DNA of 22,530 nt from Lachnospiraceae bacterium (GTDB lineage: Bacteria > Bacillota_A > Clostridia > Lachnospirales > Lachnospiraceae): the NCBI GenBank assembly GCA_028694115.1, contig JAQUUB010000070.1, positions 1 through 22,530 of the forward strand, written 5' to 3'. Made by a program: the position numbers and the translations under genes. How positions within the stretch are numbered: position 1 is the first letter of the stretch; every line of letters starts with the position of its first letter. The notes beneath the pieces were generated by a model. It was not told the origin of the DNA. It searched no databases and saw nothing but the letters and a program-made list of their open reading frames with translations. Shown piece by piece: positions 16,327-22,530 of the stretch.

Positions 16327-16407
16327 TTACTTTTCATCTTCATCCGTTATTAATACCTTAACAATTACCGTCAGTATACTGGCTACTACTACTTTTATGA
16401 TATTCAT
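16327..16407 (-). CDS. 26-residue hydrophobic peptide, possible small toxin or membrane peptide
   Basis: ATG at 16407, stop at 16327. The product is MNIIKVVVASILTVIVKVLI followed by TDEDEK. It is a single hydrophobic helix of about 20 residues with Lys at 5 and 17, then a short acidic tail. An AAGGGCGGT ribosome binding site lies 7 bases upstream. Size and layout resemble type I toxins of the Fst/TxpA kind, but the Pro and Gly residues typical of Fst are absent, so membership is not claimed. The gene is enclosed by two hairpins (16257-16290 and 16440-16466) within a non-coding gap. No antisense RNA promoter was identified. A chance ORF cannot be excluded. Confidence 0.5.
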   Translation of the reverse strand: MNIIKVVVASILTVIVKVLITDEDEK

Positions 16408-16439
16408 ACATCAACCGCCCTTCTTCTGCCCATAAAAAT

Positions 16440-16466
16440 GAGGATAGAACCTTAAATTCTATCCCC
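16440..16466 (-). terminator. Terminator of the DUF932-YqaJ-Rad52-DUF5688 operon
   Basis: GGATAGAA pairs with TTCTATCC (extended by an outer G-C pair), followed on the minus strand by TCATTTTTATG. It lies a few bases past the DUF5688 stop codon. Read-through would reach the 26-residue peptide gene. Confidence 0.78.
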
Positions 16467-16468
16467 AC

Positions 16469-17368
16469 TTACGCACACATTCTTACTTCATTTTCTTTTG
16501 CATCATAATAGTAGCAGTGATCCGAAAGACGCTCTTCTACATCTACCTGTTCGGAATTTACCTCTTTTACCATGTTATCAAATGTTTGTTTAGCGACTTT
16601 ATCTACCGCCGGAACAAAAATCCATTCATGGACAGATGATGGAAGAATAAAGAAATCCCGGTTTCCAGCAAAGTTTTTTAGCAATTGCTTACTCAAAATA
16701 CCAGCAGCGCCATAAACCTTACTTGCATTTGTCAGAACAAACATTTCCATTCCTGTTTCCATTTCTTCTTCGTTTTCCGCTTCATAATACAAACCTTTTA
16801 AAAGCGCCTTTATATCCTGAAATTCATATCCATCTTTATTCAGGTTTTCTATTGCATGACTATGTAACTGTTCTTTACTGACTCCGCAATATTCCAACAT
16901 CTTTTTGGTGATTTTGGCACTACTTCTGCAGCCCTCAGACAAGTCATCTCTGATGATGTATATTACGGATAGATCCAACAAGGGAACTGATACCAGATTT
17001 TCTAACAACTGCTGATTTTCTTTCGTAGAAAGCAATGCTGGGTATACATTTTCTTTTACATATTCCCAATCCGTAATTTTACTTGCAAACTGCTCCATCT
17101 CCTCTGGGCATACATGACTGTTTCTTTTTTCTACAATCTCCTTCACACTTCTTGCAATATCATTTTCCCCATTACAATAATCCCTATAAAAACTATCCAT
17201 TTCAATAATAGGGATTGTCTGGCATTGAAATTTTTTTCGTTTAATTCTAATTCCATCGTAACTCTTCCCATTATTTTTTATCACTTCACAGATTTCTATC
17301 TCTGCCTCATCCTTATAAAATTCCTGCAATCCTTCCAATACCTTCATCTTAAATTCTTCGTAATTCAT
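16469..17368 (-). CDS. DUF5688 family protein
   Basis: Protein of 299 residues that I recognise as a DUF5688 member, frequent on Lachnospiraceae mobile elements. Family features visible: an N-terminal helix starting MNYEEFK, SYDGIRIKRK near residue 38, a central ITDWEYVKENVYPAL stretch around residues 93-107, and a C-terminal half with LPSSVHEWIFVPA and EERLSDHCYYYDAKENEVR. Biochemical function is unknown. AGGAGGAAG lies 3-4 bases before the ATG. It is the last gene of the recombination operon, 13 bases after the Rad52-like gene and directly before a terminator, so it probably works with that cassette. Confidence 0.85.
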   Translation of the reverse strand: MNYEEFKMKVLEGLQEFYKDEAEIEICEVIKNNGKSYDGIRIKRKKFQCQTIPIIEMDSFYRDYCNGENDIARSVKEIVEKRNSHVCPEEMEQFASKITDWEYVKENVYPALLSTKENQQLLENLVSVPLLDLSVIYIIRDDLSEGCRSSAKITKKMLEYCGVSKEQLHSHAIENLNKDGYEFQDIKALLKGLYYEAENEEEMETGMEMFVLTNASKVYGAAGILSKQLLKNFAGNRDFFILPSSVHEWIFVPAVDKVAKQTFDNMVKEVNSEQVDVEERLSDHCYYYDAKENEVRMCA

Positions 17369-17381
17369 AATCTTCCTCCTA

Positions 17382-18098
17382 CTATGCCGCCGCTACAGAC
17401 TTTGTTTTTGCCAGCGCAGCCATTACTTTGTTATAAACTTCCTCACTCATTGTTTCCGGTTTCTGAAACTGATACCTATCCTGAACCGTCTCCATTGCTA
17501 TTCCAGTCCGTTCCAGCTCTTCTTTCAGTGATTTCATCTGTGATTTTAAAATAGCAGACTTCTGCGTTGTCTTTTTTGCTTCACTTTTGACTTTCATTTC
17601 ATATACATTAAGCCCTTTTTCATTGGTAATAATCAAACCGACAATCTCCCTATCTTCGTTGTACTCAATTTCATTAACGGAAAAATGGTCATTGCAATAA
17701 AAGCGATCACCACGCTTCTGAATGTCCGTTTTACTTGCCGAAATCCAAATAAAGGGAGCTGTATATAGCTCCCTTCCAATTCCCCAATTAAAACAAGCTC
17801 TTTTAAATGAATCGGATGCCTGAGACTTTTCTTTTTCGGTAAAGCCAACCGCTCCTACGTCTTGCTTGGATACCCATGCACCAACCTCTTTGTCATAAAT
17901 CTCCACGGTACAATATAAATTGCCATCGATGCATTGATGGCTTCTCTTCCAGCCAAATGCTCCGAAGGTTTCATCCAAAATCTTCTGATCTACCCTTGCA
18001 TCTTTATATAATAAAAGGCTTAGCCCTTTTTCATTAATAGTTGCTACACGACACTCAATTTCATTTGCCCTAAGCAATCGTATAATGTCTTTCTCCAT
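17382..18098 (-). CDS. Rad52-like single-strand DNA annealing protein
   Basis: Probable phage-type annealing recombinase of 238 residues that pairs complementary single strands made by the neighbouring YqaJ exonuclease. The core motif is in the middle: an EIYD--VGAWVSKQDVG strand region (66-82), then EKEKSQASDSFKRACFNWGIGRELY (88-112), which matches the Rad52/Rad22 pattern of a Lys/Ala-rich helix followed by FKRA--GIGR-LY. The C-terminal part (150-238) is a helical, charged linker. The region before the ATG has GGAAAGG. It lies 62 bases after YqaJ and 13 bases before DUF5688. The assignment rests on the motif and on the neighbour; a search could place it in another annealing-protein superfamily. 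Confidence 0.8.
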   Translation of the reverse strand: MEKDIIRLLRANEIECRVATINEKGLSLLLYKDARVDQKILDETFGAFGWKRSHQCIDGNLYCTVEIYDKEVGAWVSKQDVGAVGFTEKEKSQASDSFKRACFNWGIGRELYTAPFIWISASKTDIQKRGDRFYCNDHFSVNEIEYNEDREIVGLIITNEKGLNVYEMKVKSEAKKTTQKSAILKSQMKSLKEELERTGIAMETVQDRYQFQKPETMSEEVYNKVMAALAKTKSVAAA

Positions 18099-18160
18099 GC
18101 ATTTTTTCCTTTCCTTCTGTTTTCGCCACTTGATAACTCTTAGTCTAATCTTATAATCTC

Positions 18161-19090
18161 TTAGGCTGCCTTAACCTGAAAGCGACGGGATGTAGAAATC
18201 TTTGCATAATCTTGATAAATTTCTGGTTTCTCCTGCTTTATCCTCTTTGTATCAAGTCTTGCTGTTTCCACATTGCTCCATGATACCCGGTAGCCATCGC
18301 TTGTTGCCATTTCATTATCCTGTATATATAGCTTCACTTCCTGTTCTATCTGGCTCTGTTCCTTCTGCAACTTTGCTATTTGTAATAAGATTTCTTCTCT
18401 CCTGCCAAGCTTTTCATCAAATCCCACCAATTCAATGGTGCTGGCTTTTCTTGCTGTATGGAAATATTGTTCCAGAACTTCATCACTTACTTTCGTTCCA
18501 TCAGGCGTAGGCATTATACCTTTCTCTATATGATTTTCCCAGAAATCCTGTTCTATCTCTATCATTTGGTTAATTAATTCATCATCCCATTCTAATTTAC
18601 GATAGATAAATTCTCTGCCAAGTATGACCGCTGCAATGTACCATGTTCGTTTTCCAGTTACCGCCATATAATGATAGCATTGCATAATGTAATGAAGTGG
18701 GATTTCTCCGTCTTTCCATTTATCGGCATTATAAGCGCTGGCAGTTTTACATTCCAGACCAGCATCTTCTCCCACTACCAGACGGTCTACATCTGCTATC
18801 ATAAACGGATAAGCAGTACTACGGTACATATAATTAGAACGGCGTACTTTTAATCCTGTAGCCTCCATAAAACGTTCTGCAACATAATTCTCTAAATCGT
18901 GTCCCTGACGAATGGATTCGTTGTCTATCTCTTCCAATATGTCACAGGTTTTATCACGATAAACTTTCATCGGACTGCTAAACGGATTCATTCCACAAAT
19001 TGCTCCAGCATCCGAACCTCCAATACCGAGTTTTCTAAGCTGTAACCATTCTTCCCGGCTCAAATCTCCAATTGGAATTTTTGTATACAT
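18161..19090 (-). CDS. YqaJ-like viral recombinase (lambda exonuclease type)
   Basis: Nuclease of 309 residues in the PD-(D/E)xK superfamily. It would resect double-stranded DNA ends to give single strands for annealing. Motifs in order: GIGGSDAGAICGMNPF (22-37), RQGHDLENYV with E67, the catalytic core ADVDRL (D102) and ECK (E113, K115), and a QCYHYM helix (Q137). Residues about 225-255 look like a coiled coil. The start has GAAGGAGAG 7 bases upstream. It is co-directional with, and 23 bases downstream of, the DUF932 gene. It is paired with a Rad52-like protein, as in phage exonuclease-annealing pairs. Confidence 0.93.
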   Translation of the reverse strand: MYTKIPIGDLSREEWLQLRKLGIGGSDAGAICGMNPFSSPMKVYRDKTCDILEEIDNESIRQGHDLENYVAERFMEATGLKVRRSNYMYRSTAYPFMIADVDRLVVGEDAGLECKTASAYNADKWKDGEIPLHYIMQCYHYMAVTGKRTWYIAAVILGREFIYRKLEWDDELINQMIEIEQDFWENHIEKGIMPTPDGTKVSDEVLEQYFHTARKASTIELVGFDEKLGRREEILLQIAKLQKEQSQIEQEVKLYIQDNEMATSDGYRVSWSNVETARLDTKRIKQEKPEIYQDYAKISTSRRFQVKAA

Positions 19091-19113
19091 AATGCATCTC
19101 TCCTTCGCTTTTT

Positions 19114-20046
19114 TTATGCTACGCTTACAAGCTGATAAGCCCTGTCAATCATCTGATTTCCATCCATTGTTCGCATAAACAGATTCTCGTTATAATTTGC
19201 TGTGCGGCGTAACGGCTGTGAATGTGTTGCAAAATCTGAAACTGCATTAATAAAACGATATGCATTGTTTCCTACCTCTTTCAAATCCGGTGCATCATAG
19301 TATCTGCTCGTCATGTTGTTACGAAGTTTCATGATGTTCTTGCTCTGCACATCTGACATATTTTCCTCCATTGGTAGAAGTAACTCTATATACTCCTTTA
19401 CCTGCTGATCTGATAACTTCTGTTTCCGAAGACGTTCAAATTATTTTCCTAGATTATCCATATATTTCTCTGCCATAAAAAGTGTATTCTTTGCTTCCTG
19501 AATCTTATCTTTAATATCGCCTGTATGTATCATAGACCAGGATCGACTTGCCGTATTTAGTGCAAGGTTCAATGTATTGTTGCATACTACACGGATAGGT
19601 GTCAGAGCTACTTTCACAGCACCACTGCCATCATGAGTATTACTGAATACAAGATATGGAGAAATTCTTTCGCCTGAAATAATATATTCTCTGGGAAGTC
19701 TTGCTAGCATCCACACCTTCTTTCCTTCTTGTAAAGATCCGGCAGTTTCATAACGCACGCCCTCTCCAATCAGGGTATCTGTAAATGCAAATGCTTCCTG
19801 ATTTTGAATAATCTTATAACGATCCGTTACTACTCCAAGCACTTTTCGGTCACTATCCCTAACATTCGCCTTGTAACCAAAAATCATTTCTTTTGTATCC
19901 GTGTAAATAGGCTCCTGCATTACCTGCCAGTCAAGACCTGCCAATTGCAACGCATCTGCTGATGTCGGTGCTTCCTCCACTTTTGTTCCTAACCCGTGCC
20001 ACGGTTTCTCCCTTGTGTAAAACATTGATTCTACATTTGCTGCCAT
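19114..20046 (-). pseudogene. DUF932 protein interrupted by an in-frame TAA
   Basis: The reading frame is 311 codons from the ATG at 20046 (MAANVESMFYTREKPWHGLG) to a stop at 19114, the normal length for DUF932 phage/plasmid-like proteins. A single TAA at 19441-19443 (codon 202, after DNLGK) interrupts it; the frame then continues without shift as FERLRKQKLSDQQVKEYIEL and on to the end ...MIDRAYQLVSVA. The N-terminal 201 residues and the C-terminal part are otherwise intact, so this is a recent nonsense change, a sequencing error or read-through. A GGAGG five bases before an ATG at 19359 could restart translation of the last 81 codons. DUF932 function is not established; the gene leads the YqaJ/Rad52-like operon. 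Confidence 0.85.
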
Positions 20047-20126
20047 CTTTTTTCTTCCTCCTGATTTTTTTCATATTGTTATTATTGGTATACGAATTCC
20101 TTGGTATTAAATAACTTTACTCTTAA

Positions 20127-20180
20127 TTAGTTTATCCATGTTAGTCCGTCCATCGAAGCATTTCTTGTATTTGACTTCAT
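20127..20180 (-). CDS. 17-codon leader ORF before the DUF932 operon
   Basis: ATG at 20180 with a very strong GGAAGGGGG site upstream, encoding MKSNTRNASMDGLTWIN, stop at 20127. It lies between a hairpin at 20216-20246 and the DUF932 start. The peptide has no run of a single amino acid that would mark a classical attenuator. It may be a leader, a remnant of a longer gene or chance; the ribosome binding site is the main support. Confidence 0.4.
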   Translation of the reverse strand: MKSNTRNASMDGLTWIN

Positions 20181-20215
20181 CTGATGACCCCCTTCCTTAA
20201 AAAATTGCATGTATA

Positions 20216-20246
20216 AAGACCAACAGATTTTTATCCGTTGGTCCTT
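20216..20246 (-). terminator. Hairpin between excisionase and DUF932 operon
   Basis: GACCAAC(A)GAT pairs with ATC(C)GTTGGTC around a short loop. On the minus strand it is followed by TTTATACATGCAATTTTTT. It probably ends the excisionase transcript, or attenuates transcription into the DUF932 operon. Confidence 0.65.
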
Positions 20247-20370
20247 GTTTGCTATATCCTATGTAATCATATAAATAATATATAATTATAAAATTGCATT
20301 TTCTGAGTTTTACACTTACACCCTGAAAAATACATTGCTCATTTAAGCATTGTCTATTATGTTCTGTAAA
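20247..20370. other. Non-coding interval downstream of the excisionase gene
   Basis: AT-rich. A TATAAT lies on the minus strand at 20285-20290 without a good -35. It may carry the promoter of the DUF932 operon. Confidence 0.4.
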
Positions 20371-20526
20371 TTAACGATTATTATCAAATACACTTCTCGG
20401 TATCTTCCAGTACCTCCCAAATTTAATTGCTGGTATCATTCCACTTTTTATCATTCTATAAACTGTGGATTGGCTAACCTGTAATCGTTCACAAAATTCT
20501 TTAATTGTCATATAAGATTCCTTCAT
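20371..20526 (-). CDS. Excisionase-family HTH DNA-binding protein
   Basis: Short protein of 51 residues with the winged helix-turn-helix layout of excisionase/AlpA-like (HTH_17) proteins: MTIKEFCERLQVSQSTVYRM (6-25) is the HTH; IKSGMIPAIKFGRYWKIPRS (26-45) is the wing with the typical G-(IP)-A-K-G--W-IPR pattern. It would bind near an attachment site to direct excision, or act as a regulator. An AAAGGATG ribosome binding site precedes the ATG. It lies alone about 190 bases upstream of the leader ORF, and the IS66 transposase gene lies about 280 bases further upstream. No integrase gene is near it in this window, so its partner is not visible. Confidence 0.88.
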   Translation of the reverse strand: MKESYMTIKEFCERLQVSQSTVYRMIKSGMIPAIKFGRYWKIPRSVFDNNR

Positions 20527-20540
20527 ATTGCATCCTTTCC

Positions 20541-20569
20541 GAAGTAAATCACTTCAATTTTATATTATA
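20541..20569 (-). promoter_or_regulatory. Possible promoter and operator of the excisionase gene
   Basis: TATAAT at 20564-20569 on the minus strand, with only a weak TTGATT at 19 bases. Just downstream is a small dyad GAAGT-N5-ACTTC (20541-20555), in front of the ribosome binding site, placed where a repressor could act. Confidence 0.4.
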
Positions 20570-20790
20570 AAAATCCATACATATAAATAATCAATAGTAG
20601 TCATGAATTATCATTTCCACCATTAATTTTATGTTTGCAAATAAAATAATAAAAATTTCTAAATTAATAATAAAAAAAGATGATTGTACCCACAAAAAAA
20701 TAATCCTCCAAAGAATCCTCACTTACTTACATTGCATAATTCACATGGAAATCCAGATTTTTTTTGCGTACCTGTTAATAATAAATATTT
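20570..20790. other. AT-rich non-coding sequence between excisionase and IS66
   Basis: Very AT-rich, with no supported gene. A 60-codon plus-strand frame starting at 20631 has no ribosome binding site and ends at the transposase gene; I reject it. Confidence 0.4.
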
Positions 20791-20809
20791 GTAACTGTTC
20801 AGAACCCAC

Positions 20810-22264
20810 TTAGTTGAAAATGATATCTGGGTTACCTGAAAGAGCCTCTCGTATTGCATTAAAAGCATTTATTCCATGCTTATGTGCTGTTCCAATGTAG
20901 CTCATGATTGTAAGATATTCCTGTGCTCCTTCTTCACTGCGAAAGCATCCTGAAACCTTGGTTTTGACCTTGATTATTCGCAGGTCACGCTCGGCCAGAT
21001 TGTTATCGAATGGAACACAGAGATTCTTTATAAATAGGCAGACTGATTCCTTGTAATTCTCAAGCCTGCCGACTAAATTTAATACTTTTGTTTTTTTCTT
21101 GCGACCACGCTTTTTACCTTTTACTTCCGGCAAAGGATTTTCTTCATATGCTGTTTTGATGATATCGTCATACTGTTTATCAAACTTATGAAGATGATAA
21201 TAGCTGACGGCATCTTTGCCTTGTTTCACAGCTTTATCCTTTACCATCTTCATTACAAGCAGAAGCTCCTTGAACTTCTTTGCCCAGGTTTGTTCTGGAT
21301 GGTTTTCTTCTATACCATTCAGCTCTCTTAAAAGATGGGCACAGCAGATGGAGTGGATACAGTCAGTGAACTTCCAATAGGAACTCCAACAGTCATGTAC
21401 AGTGATTCCACAATAATCTGGAAGAATACCTGCAGCATTCATACCAATCCATCCACGCTTCCTATCGATGCTTAGGAAGGTAAAATCACAATTAGATACA
21501 TTGTGTACCCACCAGGTTTTTCCGTCCACTCGGGTACCTGTTTCATCGCAGTGAATCAGACCAAGAAGAACCATCTGTTTTCGGATTCTTTCATAGGTTT
21601 CGGAAAGAATACTTGAAAACCGGGTCACCATATTTTTTATCGTACCGGTAGCAAGCGGGATATTAAATACACTGCTAAGAATTTCGTGGGTACGATTCAC
21701 ACTGACAGCGCCAACGGTATTAAGTGCAACCACCAGTGCTTGCAGGTTTTTACCATACTGTACAGTGGCTTTGATATCTGCTGGGAATGATCCCTGCTTA
21801 TCTCCACCATGCAGTGGGCAGTTAGGAACAAGAATCAGTTCATGTGCCGTCACATTTATGGTGACGACAGCATCTAGCTCATGGCGCGTTTCTTTTACAC
21901 ATGCTTTTTCAAGGCAGGAATCATGATAAGGGCAATTGGCACAATCCGAATGCATATAATGCTCTACGTCATCTGGATCTGCAATAACAGAAAGATTTAC
22001 ACCATTGTGCCCATTTTGTGCGCCCTGCTTCTTGCCACTTTTTCCACGAAGGCTTCTGTCTTTATTAACAGGTGGTTTCTTCAAACCATCACTGGAAGGT
22101 GGCTTGGAACTGTTTTTGGAATTTTTATTTACTTGCTCCTGAAGTTCTCTGATGGTCTGATTGAGTGATTCAATATTTGCTGACAAAGCAGCAACCTGCG
22201 CAATAAGCGCAGAATTCTGTTCCATCAGACCACGAACGAATTCCTCTGTGATATTAATTGGCAT
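20810..22264 (-). CDS. tnpC: IS66 family transposase (TnpC)
   Basis: DDE transposase of 484 residues that moves the IS66 element. N-terminal coiled coil (15-48), an SSKPPSSDG motif (52-60), a zinc-binding cluster with CANCPYHDSC (108-117), and the IS66 catalytic domain with D240 (IHCDETGTR), D291 (VHDCWSSYW) and E425 (DNNLAERDLR), followed by the IS66 C-terminal segment. Full length with no frame disruption, so it may be active. The start has GAAGGTGG 5 bases upstream, and a TACAAT -10 lies at 22300-22305 with a weak -35. It sits upstream of the excisionase gene inside the presumed island. Confidence 0.97.
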   Translation of the reverse strand: MPINITEEFVRGLMEQNSALIAQVAALSANIESLNQTIRELQEQVNKNSKNSSKPPSSDGLKKPPVNKDRSLRGKSGKKQGAQNGHNGVNLSVIADPDDVEHYMHSDCANCPYHDSCLEKACVKETRHELDAVVTINVTAHELILVPNCPLHGGDKQGSFPADIKATVQYGKNLQALVVALNTVGAVSVNRTHEILSSVFNIPLATGTIKNMVTRFSSILSETYERIRKQMVLLGLIHCDETGTRVDGKTWWVHNVSNCDFTFLSIDRKRGWIGMNAAGILPDYCGITVHDCWSSYWKFTDCIHSICCAHLLRELNGIEENHPEQTWAKKFKELLLVMKMVKDKAVKQGKDAVSYYHLHKFDKQYDDIIKTAYEENPLPEVKGKKRGRKKKTKVLNLVGRLENYKESVCLFIKNLCVPFDNNLAERDLRIIKVKTKVSGCFRSEEGAQEYLTIMSYIGTAHKHGINAFNAIREALSGNPDIIFN

Positions 22265-22530
22265 TCAGACCACCTTCTTTCCTGATATTCTATGTCTCTA
22301 TTGTACTAGAAAGTCAGGGAAAAAGCGAATCTACACAGGTCAGGCAATGGTCAAAATGACGGTGGATAAGTAAGCAAATTTAAGGTTCATGTGTTGTTAA
22401 ATCGTAAGCGCTAAGTAAGACGCGCTCCTGAAAATAAAAATCTCGAGTAGTAATCATACCTCTCGAGAATTCAAGCATTTTACTCTGACTTATTGACACA
22501 ACATTCTTGAACTGCCTGAGACCACGGTGT
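22265..22530. other. Right-edge region upstream of the transposase
   Basis: It holds the ribosome binding site and a possible -10 of the transposase gene. A TCTCGAG/CTCGAGA dyad lies at about 22441-22468. A 32-codon minus-strand frame from about 22477 lacks a good ribosome binding site and resembles nothing I know. No gene is called. Confidence 0.4.

Larger units (their letters stand above)
20791..22530 (-). mobile_element. IS66-family insertion sequence (right end not found)
   Basis: The left terminus is placed at 20791 because IS66 elements begin with GTAA and this is the GTAACTGTTCAGAACCC just beyond the transposase stop. The matching inverted end is not seen up to the window edge, so the right limit is unknown and the end given is only the window edge. 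No tnpA or tnpB gene is visible upstream of the transposase, so it may be a single-gene IS66 subgroup (ISBst12-like) or a longer element continuing outside. Confidence 0.6.

Noticed and set aside
16168..16353. A 61-codon plus-strand frame in the gap upstream of the 221-residue gene.
   Set aside because: No ribosome binding site, and it spans a hairpin.
17114..17554. A 146-codon plus-strand frame crossing the DUF5688 and Rad52-like genes.
   Set aside because: It spans two well-supported opposite-strand genes and has no supporting features.
20631..20813. A 60-codon plus-strand frame next to the IS66 gene.
   Set aside because: Very AT-rich, with no ribosome binding site; it runs across the IS left end.
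22380..22530. A 32-codon minus-strand frame and a possible C-terminal end of another gene (ends QECCVNKSE) that could hint at an IS66 accessory gene.
   Set aside because: Too short at the window edge, with no clear ribosome site; similarity to IS66 TnpA cannot be judged.
1..22530. CRISPR array or a known defence cassette.
   Set aside because: No regularly spaced repeats of 24-40 bases and no cas, restriction or other recognisable defence genes are visible.

Overview
The window is low-GC DNA whose proteins look like those of a Gram-positive anaerobe of the class Clostridia, most likely Lachnospiraceae. The basis is a pyrophosphate-type phosphofructokinase, strong AGGAGG-type ribosome binding sites with some TTG starts, a tRNA-Leu without an encoded CCA, and an island cassette (DUF932, YqaJ, Rad52-like, DUF5688) that I know from that family. 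No species can be named from the sequence alone.

Positions 1-12436 look like ordinary chromosome. On the minus strand, from low to high coordinate, lie a MATE exporter, a PPi-phosphofructokinase with a near-ideal sigma-A promoter and a terminator, a very large beta-propeller/HD-GYP membrane sensor, an anti-sigma factor and its ECF sigma factor (overlapping reading frames), a Na+/Ca2+-type antiporter, and a cyclophilin lipoprotein. On the plus strand follow a DUF3298-type lipoprotein and a family-3 membrane acyltransferase.

At 12437-12484 lies the 3' part of a tRNA-Leu (anticodon UAG), broken inside the anticodon loop but keeping its own terminator on the left. This is the signature of a tRNA-targeted integrated element. 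I read it as the left boundary of a genomic island that fills the rest of the window and runs off the right edge.

The island (about 12485 to beyond 22530) is almost entirely minus-strand. Its left part holds very small genes (56, 83 and 78 codons), a frame-broken small ORF and a relic of a DUF932 N-terminus. Next is a cluster of hairpins, then two cargo genes of unknown role: an alpha-toroid (prenyltransferase/cyclase-like) protein and an unrecognised 221-residue protein. A 26-residue hydrophobic peptide gene sits between two hairpins. The core is a recombination operon read right to left: DUF932 protein (interrupted by an in-frame TAA), YqaJ-type exonuclease, Rad52-like annealing protein and a DUF5688 protein. 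Upstream of it are a 17-codon leader ORF, a hairpin and a 51-residue excisionase-like HTH protein. An IS66-family transposase gene closes the window. No integrase is visible; if present it lies to the right.

The best candidates for something undescribed are the 26-residue peptide, the hairpin cluster beside the toroid gene, the interrupted DUF932 gene with its internal Shine-Dalgarno, and the two cargo proteins. None can be called a system from sequence alone.
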